Source: JBCBKZ01 sp039026975 (lineage in GTDB: Bacteria > Bacteroidota > Bacteroidia > J057). Taken from it: 21,352 bases of DNA. The notes beneath the pieces were generated by a model. It did not search any database. It was not told where the DNA came from and worked only from the letters and a program-made list of their open reading frames with translations. The translations under genes and the position numbers were made by a program. The stretch covers positions 1 through 21,352 of the forward strand of contig JBCCLI010000072.1 of assembly GCA_039026975.1 (NCBI GenBank), written 5' to 3'. This document shows positions 14,879 to 21,352 of the stretch, one piece after another (position 1 is the first letter of the stretch; every line of letters starts with the position of its first letter).

Positions 14879-14894
14879 AGTGAGAAAAGTCATT
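14879..14894 (+). promoter_or_regulatory. Imperfect CRP/FNR-type box after the SafE gene, with an overlapping inverted repeat
   Basis: AGTGAGAAAAGTCATT is identical at 14 of 16 positions to the perfect palindrome at 5996-6011. Its centre, 14886.5, lies 78.5 bp upstream of the ATG at 14965, matching the spacing of the other boxes. A second repeat, AGTCA-TTTT-TGACT (14888-14901), overlaps it. A weak -7-like TACCTTGG is at 14938-14945. The box may give the small downstream gene its own promoter. Confidence 0.45.
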
Positions 14895-14964
14895 TTTGAC
14901 TGTAGGTTTTCTCATGTGTCCTGAGAAGGGGTGTTTCTACCTTGGGTATATCAAGCATAAAGAA

Positions 14965-15219
14965 ATGAAACACTTAGCGCCTTCTACACATACAATATAC
15001 TATCCTGATACTCTGGGAGAATTGGTGGCGGGGATAGGAAGTAATGAACTGAAAAGGATCAAGCGGAAGCAAACGGAAAGTAATCCTTTACTTGAGGAAA
15101 TCGTGAATCGTTTGGTAGAAAGGATGAAAGAGTTTCCTGATGAGTTATTGGCTTCCAATCAGGTTCTAGATGAATCTGGAGAATATGAAGCAGCGCTCAT
15201 GAAGATTTTTAGTAGATAG
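14965..15219 (+). CDS. Small protein of unknown function at the end of the cbb3 locus
   Basis: I do not recognise this family. From the ATG at 14965 it has 84 residues: a short N-terminus (MKHLAPSTHTIYYPDTLGEL), a basic segment (NELKRIKRKQ) and an amphipathic, acidic helical C-terminus (LLEEIVNRLVERMKEF). No membrane helix, signal or cysteine motif is present, so it is probably cytoplasmic. The same frame opens further upstream at ATG 14914 and TTG 14896. I chose 14965 because it leaves room for the promoter region behind the box at 14879-14894 and gives a spacing like that of the other boxes. The FNR-like box suggests membership of the low-oxygen regulon. Confidence 0.6.
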   Translation: MKHLAPSTHTIYYPDTLGELVAGIGSNELKRIKRKQTESNPLLEEIVNRLVERMKEFPDELLASNQVLDESGEYEAALMKIFSR

Positions 15220-15392
15220 TAATTAGTGTACAGTCTGGCAGGTGGGTTGATCGAACATATCTTACCTATAATGTCCAAGTCGATGATTTTCTTATAAGTC
15301 TACAATTGTCTTTAAACCCTCAACATCGATTGCCCATCTGCTTTTTTTAGCCCTCCTAAGTCTTACTTGATAGTTACCTCTGCACTATTTTC
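15220..15392. other. Convergent intergenic region without recognised feature
   Basis: This 173-bp stretch separates two genes that end toward each other. I saw no clear GC-rich stem followed by a T-run on either strand, so any terminator here is weak or factor-dependent. No small gene with a believable start was found. Confidence 0.5.
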
Positions 15393-16454
15393 TCATTTAC
15401 CCCTAATTAGGTTGTGGGCTAGTTGGGTGAGTTCTCGGGTTCTTCTATTAATGTGATACTGCTTTTGGATGTGTGCTCTGGCTTTCTGAGACCGTATCTT
15501 CTTTTTGGAACGTATAGCCTTTCCTATGACCTCTTGACATAAGGTGTCATTTCTTTCCTTGAGAATAAATCCACTGTCTCCTACTATATCAGGTAAAGCT
15601 GTTACATTAGAGCCTATGGGCACACAGCCACACATCATAGCTTCGCAGATAGCATTGGGATGGCCCTCTGATATGGAAAGCTGAAGGTAAAACTGATGCT
15701 TCTGGTATAAAGCCAGGATTTCTTCATTAGGGGTGGGAGGGACTAGGTTTACGTTCTCTGGTACGTCCTGCTCTTGTTCATAGTCATAGCCTACAACGGT
15801 AAAGACCGCCTGAGGATAATGGGGCGCTACTTTGAAGATGAGGTCTATTCCTTTGAGAATGAATCTTCTCTTATCTATGATATAAGCTACTGTGATAAAG
15901 CTATTGGGAATTCTCTCCCCTGCTGGTTTCCATTTTTCTGGATCAAACCCATAAGGGATGGTGGTAAAAGGCCGTTTAAGGCCTTTTACAAAATGCTGGA
16001 TTCCCTGTTCCGCCTGATCCCCTTCATAGTAGGTATCTTTCCTGTACATGAGGCTAGCATGTACAGGGGCTATGTGATGGGAGAGTCTGAAGGATATACC
16101 AGTAAAATACCCCATAGGCTGCCTGCTAAAGTTCCCATAGCCAAAGGAGGGGAAAGATACACAGTCTGTACCAGCAGAAATAATCTGGATAGGTTTCCCC
16201 CATATTCTTCCAAATAATCCTGGGAGAAAAGAGTGATAGCCCGAGAATTCACAAATGATCAGTTTAGTTCCCCAAATGTGTAAGAGGAGAAAGAAAAACT
16301 GATGGCTGAACCTGTAAAACGTTAGGAACTTATGTTTGGCATCAAAACGGTGAGTAGATACCCGAAAGTTCCTCTGATAAATTTCTATGTCTTTAGCTAT
16401 AAAGGTAGTGAGGCTAGGGTAGAAAATAAGAATTTTTGCTGGGCGAGCCTGCAT
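15393..16454 (-). CDS. GT4-type glycosyltransferase (GT-B fold)
   Basis: The 353-residue protein has an N-terminal Rossmann-like half beginning AKILIFYPSLTTFIAKDIEI. The C-terminal nucleotide-sugar half has KGIDLIFKVAPHYPQAVFTV and the GT4 donor-site motif SISEGHPNAICEAMMCGCVP with its E-x7-E pair, followed by GSNVTALPDIVGDSGFIL. GT4 enzymes transfer sugars from nucleotide donors onto lipids, glycans or proteins; donor and acceptor cannot be read from the sequence. It starts 7 bp after the lipoprotein gene, so the two are probably co-transcribed. It has no obvious link to respiration. Confidence 0.88.
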   Translation of the reverse strand: MQARPAKILIFYPSLTTFIAKDIEIYQRNFRVSTHRFDAKHKFLTFYRFSHQFFFLLLHIWGTKLIICEFSGYHSFLPGLFGRIWGKPIQIISAGTDCVSFPSFGYGNFSRQPMGYFTGISFRLSHHIAPVHASLMYRKDTYYEGDQAEQGIQHFVKGLKRPFTTIPYGFDPEKWKPAGERIPNSFITVAYIIDKRRFILKGIDLIFKVAPHYPQAVFTVVGYDYEQEQDVPENVNLVPPTPNEEILALYQKHQFYLQLSISEGHPNAICEAMMCGCVPIGSNVTALPDIVGDSGFILKERNDTLCQEVIGKAIRSKKKIRSQKARAHIQKQYHINRRTRELTQLAHNLIRGK

Positions 16455-16461
16455 GAATACG

Positions 16462-17028
16462 CTACTTGGGATCTATATCAAAATTAGTGTAAAGGTTAAG
16501 TTCCCGTGAAAGGCTTCGGAGAATAGCATTATGGGAATTAATGTTGTTTACCATGTCATTGTAGAGGGCGTCTATATTACTATTGATCTGGGTATACGAG
16601 TCCTGGTATGTGGCTAAGGTCTGGTACGCTTCCTCCTCATCTATCTTATTCTTCATTACTTTATTCTCCCATTCATTAAAGCCATACACTGTCTCTACAA
16701 AAGCGCCCTTTTCTTGGGTAAAACGCTCTTTAATTCCATCTCTTTCGCTAATTACATTTCTGTATTGGCTTCTTAAATTAGATACTTTTTCTCCTCCATA
16801 GGTCTTACGCATTCTTTCATTAATCACTTCCAGGTCCGCTACGTATCTTCTTTGGGTAATTCCCAGGTTTCTGTCTATAAAGGAAACCTTCTCACTAAGT
16901 TCCATCCATTGGGGTTCTAATCTTTTTATCTGATTAATGAGGGATAAATCTTCCCCTCCGCAGCTGGAGACCAGTATGCTACAGCTTATACATAAGAAGA
17001 GATAAAAAGAAATAATGTATCTACGCAT
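16462..17028 (-). CDS. Predicted coiled-coil lipoprotein of unknown function
   Basis: The 188-residue protein begins with a lipoprotein signal (MRRYIISFYLFLCISC...) and a lipobox LVSSC with the lipidated Cys at 23, followed by GGED. The mature part is almost all helical, with heptad-like segments between about 30 and 170 (for example LEVINERMRKTYGG, NSNIDALYNDMVNNINSH), suggesting a coiled coil in the cell envelope. No catalytic motif is seen. It lies 2 bp after the SDR stop and 7 bp before the glycosyltransferase, so the three genes form one operon. Export and lipidation are well supported; the role is unknown. Confidence 0.8.
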   Translation of the reverse strand: MRRYIISFYLFLCISCSILVSSCGGEDLSLINQIKRLEPQWMELSEKVSFIDRNLGITQRRYVADLEVINERMRKTYGGEKVSNLRSQYRNVISERDGIKERFTQEKGAFVETVYGFNEWENKVMKNKIDEEEAYQTLATYQDSYTQINSNIDALYNDMVNNINSHNAILRSLSRELNLYTNFDIDPK

Positions 17029-17030
17029 GT

Positions 17031-17819
17031 TTAAAAACTCTTTAGTCTACCTCCATCCACGGGAAGATTGACGCCATTAATATACGCAGCAGAAGGCGAA
17101 GCCAAAAAAGCAATTGCTGCGGCTGTTTCTTCCGGGTCTGCAAACCTGGCTGCAGGGATGGACTGTTCCCATTGTTGGGTCATATCTTCGTAAGATATTC
17201 CTGCCTCCTTAGCCCTGACTTTTATCAGGTCAAACAGTCTTGTGGTTTTAGTGAACCCTGGCAGGACGTTATTGACCGTAATCCCAAAAGGAGCTACTTC
17301 CACTGCCAGCGTCATAGCCCATGAGTTTACCGCCCCACGGGTAGTATTGGAGACGCCCAGACCAGGGATAGGTTCTTTAACGGAGGTAGAGATAATCTGG
17401 ATAATTCTCCCATATCCTACTTTTTTCATACCTGGGAGAACCGCCTGAGCTAAAATCTGATTACACAGGAGGTGCATCTGAAAGGCCCTCAGAAACTGCT
17501 CGGAAGTAGCTTCAGTGATAGGCCCCCCTGGAGGGCCGCCGGTATTATTAATAAGGATATGGATGGGAGTAGCATCAGCTAGAAAATTATCTATAACCTC
17601 TCTCAATAGTTCAGGCTGAGTAAAATCAGCTACCAGGTATTGATGGTCCTGGGAAGCTGCAGCAGGAAGTTCCTTAACCACTTCCTGAAGCATACTTTCA
17701 TTACGGGCTACAAGAACTATTTCTGCTCCTAAACTAGCTAGCTCCACTGCAGTAGCTCTCCCTATCCCTTGAGTACTTCCACACACGAAGGCCTTCTTTC
17801 CTTGAAGGTTGATATCCAT
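17031..17819 (-). CDS. Short-chain dehydrogenase/reductase family protein lacking the YxxxK pair
   Basis: The 262-residue protein has the classical SDR length and fold. The nucleotide-binding motif is GSTQGIGRA (14-22, TGxxxGxG type), with NNTGGPPGGP (91-100) at the NNAG position and a Ser at about 144 (IISTS). At the place of the catalytic YxxxK, the sequence is SNTTR (S157, R161), so both Tyr and Lys are replaced. The C-terminus PVDGGRLKSF is typical of FabG-like SDRs. A subset of bacterial SDRs annotated as FabG-like shares an SNxxR segment, so the protein is probably functional but may work differently or bind without reducing. It heads the small minus-strand operon. The substrate is unknown. 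Confidence 0.88.
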   Translation of the reverse strand: MDINLQGKKAFVCGSTQGIGRATAVELASLGAEIVLVARNESMLQEVVKELPAAASQDHQYLVADFTQPELLREVIDNFLADATPIHILINNTGGPPGGPITEATSEQFLRAFQMHLLCNQILAQAVLPGMKKVGYGRIIQIISTSVKEPIPGLGVSNTTRGAVNSWAMTLAVEVAPFGITVNNVLPGFTKTTRLFDLIKVRAKEAGISYEDMTQQWEQSIPAARFADPEETAAAIAFLASPSAAYINGVNLPVDGGRLKSF

Positions 17820-18251
17820 GGATTTCTACTTTCAGGCGAAGGTACTAAATAATCTCAGCACATAGTGAGGCCCTAACATTTAGGGAACTTGCTCACCGTT
17901 TATAGCTAATAGGAAAAGAAAGCGATCTCGAATCAATGGATAAGCTTGCTGTTAACGGGGTATTTAGCGCTAGATAAATGAAAATAGGTCGAAAAAAATA
18001 AAAAATAGGCCGATCCCAAATATAAGGAAAAGGATATTTTGCTACATTTGTTATTAAGAGCTGGTCTAATTAAAAATAGCTATTCTGTTACGGGACACGG
18101 AGGTTATTCATCAGGCTGCTCTATTTCTACTAGATTTTCATGCTAAAGATAAAAGGTGATTACTACCTGAAAGCTTATATATAGCATGATAAAAAATTTT
18201 ATTTTTTCGAATTAGGTTAAACCAGGATACTTAGTTAATAGTTCAGAAAAC
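17820..18251. other. Divergent intergenic region, 432 bp, no gene found
   Basis: This AT-rich gap lies between the SDR operon (minus) and the PepSY operon (plus). TACATTTG at 18043-18050 matches the Bacteroidota -7 consensus TAnnTTTG, but no matching -33 element was found at the right distance. A6 (18191-18196) and T6 (18202-18207) form a short AT hairpin about 45 bp before the first gene of the PepSY operon. No TGA-N6-TCA box was found. No reading frame looks real. Confidence 0.5.
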
Positions 18252-18584
18252 ATGGTAAGCTTGAGTCTGGCTTGTATGTTCTTATCAGTATACTGTTTGT
18301 ATGCTGTATCTGATAAAGTAGAATATGATAAGGAAGCCATTATGGTCTTTCTGTCAGGTCATGGTTTACTAACAAAGGGACTTGTAGGCATTTTCGCCCT
18401 CCTTGGGTTCTGGATACTAAGCTTTATCGTAGGGACCACAAATGGTATTATTTCAGGTGCAGTCCTTTGGAGTGTTTTGGCCTCATTAGTATTATTATTT
18501 GCCCCCTTTAAGCGTGTCAGATTATTAGAAGTAGGGCTACTCATAGGGGTAATCGTAGCCATAGAATTATCCCTCTCACTGTAA
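18252..18584 (+). CDS. Small membrane protein, DUF3325-like, of the PepSY operon
   Basis: The 110-residue protein has about four hydrophobic helices (about 3-19, 40-60, 66-84, 88-108). Layout and position resemble DUF3325, a small membrane protein that in Proteobacteria precedes DUF3649 and PepSY-TM genes near TonB-dependent siderophore receptors. The match rests on topology, spacing and context, not on a diagnostic motif. It is followed 11 bp later by the next small gene. It may help the PepSY protein in ferric-siderophore handling; that is inference. Confidence 0.6.
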   Translation: MVSLSLACMFLSVYCLYAVSDKVEYDKEAIMVFLSGHGLLTKGLVGIFALLGFWILSFIVGTTNGIISGAVLWSVLASLVLLFAPFKRVRLLEVGLLIGVIVAIELSLSL

Positions 18585-18595
18585 CTTAGCGACAA

Positions 18596-18880
18596 ATGCC
18601 TGCTAAAAAGAAATACCTTCATCAATCATCATGGGCCAAGGCTGGTAAGTTTACGGCGGCCTTCTTTGGAGGATTATTCGCTGCCATGGGACTGCATATG
18701 GCTGCTGCCCTCTGGATGGATATGCAATTGGTTTTCTCCACTACTCTGTGGTCATTTTTCATTATCTGGCCCCTTTTTATGCTGCTAGTCTATTGGATAA
18801 AAAAGCCCTGGGTTTCCTGGGCTGTCATGATGGCTATTTGTCTATTCTCAGGCGTATTTATATATCTCGGAAAAATATAG
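18596..18880 (+). CDS. Small membrane protein, DUF3649-like, of the PepSY operon
   Basis: The 94-residue protein has a basic N-terminus (MPAKKKYLHQSSWAKAGK) and three hydrophobic helices (about 18-40, 44-66, 71-92). The pattern, with FFGGLFAAMGLHMAAALW in helix 1 and a basic KKPW loop before helix 3, resembles DUF3649. It sits between the DUF3325-like gene and the PepSY gene, the usual order for this iron-linked trio. The family call is tentative; the biochemical role is unknown. Confidence 0.55.
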   Translation: MPAKKKYLHQSSWAKAGKFTAAFFGGLFAAMGLHMAAALWMDMQLVFSTTLWSFFIIWPLFMLLVYWIKKPWVSWAVMMAICLFSGVFIYLGKI

Positions 18881-18916
18881 TGCTCCCTTCAGTTTCTTTT
18901 TAACAATCTATCAACC

Positions 18917-20773
18917 ATGGCAAAAGATAGAAGAAATTATAACGTATTCTTCAATACCCATACGGTCAGTGGCATTGTGATCAGTGTAGGCCTGTTTGTA
19001 TGTTTCTTTGCAGGAGCTTTCGCCCTCTTCCTGGATGAGATTAATTACTGGGAGGCTAACGCCAAGCGAGAAGCGTATATCATAGATGTTGACTATGAGA
19101 GGCTTCTATCTATAGCTGAAGAGGAAGGATATGAAATGGAGGGGAGAGATATTTTTATGCGTTACCGAGAGGGAGCAGAAAGTTATCTTCAGATAAGTGG
19201 ACAAGCGCTCAAGCCAGCCCCAGCAGACAGCACTAGTGAAACCGTAACTGATGAATCTACTGAGGCTACATCTGATGAATCTACCGGAACTGTAGCTAGT
19301 GAAACGGTAGATGAGGAAAGTATAGCTGTGGTAACCACGTCTGATGAAGCTACAGAGGGGACGGAAGAGGGGACTTCAGTTGAACCTGAACCTCTCTCGG
19401 CTGGAGAAGTGGAGCTTGCTAAACAGGATTCTATTGCCAAAGCATCCTTTTTCCTAAAAGTAGACCCTACCACCTATGAGGTTACTGCCCGAAAATTTGA
19501 TAGAAAAACTAAAAAGCTGGGGACCTTTCTATACCACCTCCACTATTTTAGACAGATTCCTGCTGTAGGTATCTATTTAGCGGGACTGGTAGCGCTCTTC
19601 TTTGCATTTGCCATATTTACTGGGATCATTGTCCATTGGAAAAAAATTGTTTCTAACTTTTTCACCTTTCGGTTAAAGGGTAGCGTAAAGAATCTCTGGA
19701 CGGATGCTCATACTGCCTTAGGAGTAATAGGGCTACCATTCCAGTTTATGTATGCTATAACAGGTTCCTTTTTTGGATTAATCATTGTCCTGTATGCCCC
19801 ATTCTTGTTTATCCTCTTTGATGGCGATCAGGAAAAGCTTCTCCAGTATTTCAGACCCTCTGCTGAAAGCGCAGAAATAGCTGCTCTGCCGGATGTAGGT
19901 GAAGTAAGTATAAATACACTCGCATGGGAAACTACGGCTGAATTCCAACCCTCTGAGGTAGACTATATTATCATTCAGATTCAAGATTACCAGACTGAGG
20001 ATGCGCAAATGGTGGTAACCACCCAGTTAGATGGTAAGGAACACTTCATTGCAATGACTAACACCACCTACCGCCTAACTGACGGAGCTGAAATAGGGCA
20101 CAAGGCATTGGATGAAAATACCTATGCGGAGGTAGCACCCTTAACTATCTCACGCTTGCATTTTGCCCAGTTTGGCGGATACCTTATTAAGGGCGTATAC
20201 TTTATACTTGCACTGGTAACCTGCTTTGTGATTATGTCAGGGGTAATGATTTGGTTGACTGCCCGTGACATGAAAATGTATGCTCACAAGGCTAAGTTCA
20301 ATAAAAATGTAGGTGCTATTTACATGGGCTTGTCCATGGGCCTCTTCCCTGCTGTGGCTTTATTCTTCTGTATGGTAAAGCTATTCCCACTGGAGATGGA
20401 GAATAGATATGATATTATGCCCGCCATCTTTTTTGGCTTCTGGCTAGCATTTACCGTGTATGCCTACTTTATCAAAAGTACCTTTAAGATTAACAAGCAT
20501 GCACTATTTCTTGCAGGAGGGCTGGGGGTAGTTATTCCTGTACTAAATGGTCTCCAATCCGGCTTATGGTTCTGGAAAGCCGCCCAGGAAGGATATTTAG
20601 ATTCTCTATTCATAGATGTAGCCTGGCTGGTGATGGGAGTAGCCTCCATCTTAACGGCATGGTATGCTAAGCCTGTAGTGGCTGCCAAAAAAGTGCGCAA
20701 GAAGCCGGTACGGAAAGAGCCTGCTGAAGCTGTAGAAACAGATGGAAGTGTACCCCAGCTGATCACAGATTAA
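18917..20773 (+). CDS. PepSY-associated TM protein (PiuB/FoxB-like, probable iron or siderophore reductase)
   Basis: The 618-residue protein begins with the PepSY_TM signature FFNTHTVSGIVISVGLFVCF (H15) as helix 1. More helices follow at about 215-240 (ending IIVHWKK, H240) and 266-300 (DAHTALGVIGLPFQFMYAIT, H265), and after RLHFAQFGGYLIKG. Four or more C-terminal helices follow. Several membrane His residues (H207, H209, H240, H265) could bind heme, as proposed for the FoxB/PiuB family. That group reduces ferric siderophores at the inner membrane. The outer loop carries an acidic Ser/Thr/Glu-rich insert at about 103-160 made of imprecise DEST/SETV-like repeats, not typical of the family. The protein ends with a basic-acidic tail. 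It closes the operon, 36 bp after the previous gene. Confidence 0.85.
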   Translation: MAKDRRNYNVFFNTHTVSGIVISVGLFVCFFAGAFALFLDEINYWEANAKREAYIIDVDYERLLSIAEEEGYEMEGRDIFMRYREGAESYLQISGQALKPAPADSTSETVTDESTEATSDESTGTVASETVDEESIAVVTTSDEATEGTEEGTSVEPEPLSAGEVELAKQDSIAKASFFLKVDPTTYEVTARKFDRKTKKLGTFLYHLHYFRQIPAVGIYLAGLVALFFAFAIFTGIIVHWKKIVSNFFTFRLKGSVKNLWTDAHTALGVIGLPFQFMYAITGSFFGLIIVLYAPFLFILFDGDQEKLLQYFRPSAESAEIAALPDVGEVSINTLAWETTAEFQPSEVDYIIIQIQDYQTEDAQMVVTTQLDGKEHFIAMTNTTYRLTDGAEIGHKALDENTYAEVAPLTISRLHFAQFGGYLIKGVYFILALVTCFVIMSGVMIWLTARDMKMYAHKAKFNKNVGAIYMGLSMGLFPAVALFFCMVKLFPLEMENRYDIMPAIFFGFWLAFTVYAYFIKSTFKINKHALFLAGGLGVVIPVLNGLQSGLWFWKAAQEGYLDSLFIDVAWLVMGVASILTAWYAKPVVAAKKVRKKPVRKEPAEAVETDGSVPQLITD

Positions 20774-21010
20774 AGCGGCAAGTCTTACTTACGGAAGTCT
20801 TTAAAAGTATAGTTTCTAAAGGAAAGACATATCAGGAATCCTGGTGTGGGGAGTTAGTGCTACTTCTAAGTGCTCTGATCCACCTGTGAGATCAAGTTGA
20901 ACTTCATTTCGACTATTATTGTAGCTGTACAAGCGCTTGTTGATCCAGATAAAAGAATGGAGTAGCGGGGTTCTAGCATATGCTCCTACCCATAAAGTCT
21001 AAAGAGGCGA

Positions 21011-21034
21011 AACAGCGAATTACTGAAAATATAT
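21011..21034 (+). repeat. 24-bp direct repeat, copy 1
   Basis: Bases 21011-21034 (beginning AACAGCGAATTACTG) recur exactly at 21309-21332, start to start 298 bp apart. The bases just upstream are also partly similar (both carry TAAAGT about 20 bp earlier), suggesting a longer, decayed repeat. Confidence 0.85.
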
Positions 21035-21123
21035 CAGCAATTCTCGGTTTAGCAAATGGTTTAATATAGTATTCATAATCAAATAGTTACCACTAAAAAT
21101 CTCAGCTTGAATGAGGAGGAATT

Positions 21124-21177
21124 ATGATGTATGTAGGCGGGCAGGCCGTTCCTCCACGGGTTGTGGGAGGCTTATAG
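21124..21177 (+). CDS. Possible 17-codon leader-like ORF
   Basis: ATG at 21124 follows GAGGAGGAATT, one of the best Shine-Dalgarno matches in the window. It would encode MMYVGGQAVPPRVVGGL and stop at TAG 21175-21177, three bases before a terminator-like hairpin. The peptide has no recognised family. Its codons 10-16 lie in an imperfect hairpin (CCTCCAC / GTGGGAGG, 21151-21170). It may be a regulatory leader or chance. Confidence 0.2.
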   Translation: MMYVGGQAVPPRVVGGL

Positions 21178-21179
21178 GG

Positions 21180-21205
21180 ATGCATTGGAGGGACAATGCA
21201 TTTTT
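21180..21205 (+). terminator. Terminator-like hairpin
   Basis: ATGCATTG-GAGGGA-CAATGCAT forms a perfect 8-bp stem with a 6-base loop (21180-21201), directly followed by more T residues (TTTTT through 21205). The stem is only moderately GC-rich. It is over 400 bp past the PepSY gene, so it more likely belongs to a short transcript within this gap. Confidence 0.45.
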
Positions 21206-21308
21206 GGATACTCTTTTTGCTTTGGAAAAAAGTATCTCAGGCTGAAGGCGACGTAACACTATTAATTGATTATCAGTAAATTAACTTATGTAAAGTAGAT
21301 AAAACCTA

Positions 21309-21332
21309 AACAGCGAATTACTGAAAATATAT
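21309..21332 (+). repeat. 24-bp direct repeat, copy 2
   Basis: This is an exact copy of 21011-21034, same orientation. The sequences diverge immediately after the repeat (C versus T at the next base). It lies 20 bp from the window edge, so whether more copies follow cannot be seen. Confidence 0.85.
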
Positions 21333-21352
21333 TCCCTTCCACTGTAATCTCC

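Larger units (their letters stand above)
20774..21352. other. Right-end intergenic region, 579 bp, no long gene
   Basis: No convincing long coding frame exists on either strand up to the window edge. The region holds a 24-bp exact direct repeat, a short ORF with a good Shine-Dalgarno sequence, a terminator-like hairpin at 21180-21205 and another imperfect hairpin at 21207-21236. It may be a leader or small-RNA region for a gene beyond the edge, or a decayed element. Confidence 0.5.

Noticed and set aside
20940..20953. TTGAT-CCAG-ATAAA, partial FNR-like site
   Set aside because: The right half-site lacks the TCA core and no gene start lies at the usual distance.
1..21352. tRNA, rRNA, CRISPR array, transposase or phage genes
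   Set aside because: None could be recognised on either strand; the only repeat seen is the 24-bp pair at the right end.

Overview
The window looks like a chromosomal segment from a Bacteroidota bacterium, most likely a Cytophagales-type marine or soil organism. The grounds are a fused CcoN-CcoO cytochrome oxidase subunit, a single-heme CcoP, the gene order ccoI-S-NO-Q-P-G-H-SafE, tandem-domain universal stress proteins, weak Shine-Dalgarno signals and moderate GC. No rRNA, tRNA, CRISPR array or insertion sequence was seen. The lineage is inferred from gene content only.

Region A (1-5927, minus strand) reads as one tight signalling cluster: two tandem-domain Usp proteins, a PAS-PAS histidine kinase, a single-domain response regulator, a REC-histidine kinase, and a REC protein fused to a CRP/FNR-type sensor domain that runs off the left edge. 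The second PAS domain closely resembles the heme PAS of FixL and keeps the positions of the proximal heme His and the distal Arg.

Region B (6169-15219, plus strand) is a complete cbb3-type oxidase locus. It has a Cu+ P-type ATPase (ccoI), ccoS, fused ccoNO, ccoQ, ccoP, the ferredoxin-like ccoG, ccoH, a SafE/DsbD-like membrane protein and a small unknown gene.

Five CRP/FNR-type inverted repeats (TGA-N6-TCA core, half-sites TGAT or TGAC/G) lie in region B and at its border with region A. They sit before usp1, before ccoI, before ccoS (overlapping the ccoI stop), before the FixL-like kinase (overlapping the usp2 stop) and before the small gene at 14965. Each is centred about 68-85 bp upstream of a start codon. 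The simplest model is a compact oxygen-response circuit: FixL-like kinase, phosphorelay, REC-CRP activator, then cbb3 oxidase, Usp and autoregulation, with the FixJ and FixK roles merged in one polypeptide.

Region C (15393-17819, minus strand) is an unrelated small operon: an SDR lacking the usual YxxxK residues, a coiled-coil lipoprotein and a GT4-type glycosyltransferase. Region D (18252-20773, plus strand) encodes two small membrane proteins and a PepSY-TM protein, resembling the iron/siderophore-associated DUF3325-DUF3649-PepSY arrangement. The right end (20774-21352) has no long reading frame but holds a 24-bp exact direct repeat, hairpins and a possible 17-codon leader-like ORF.
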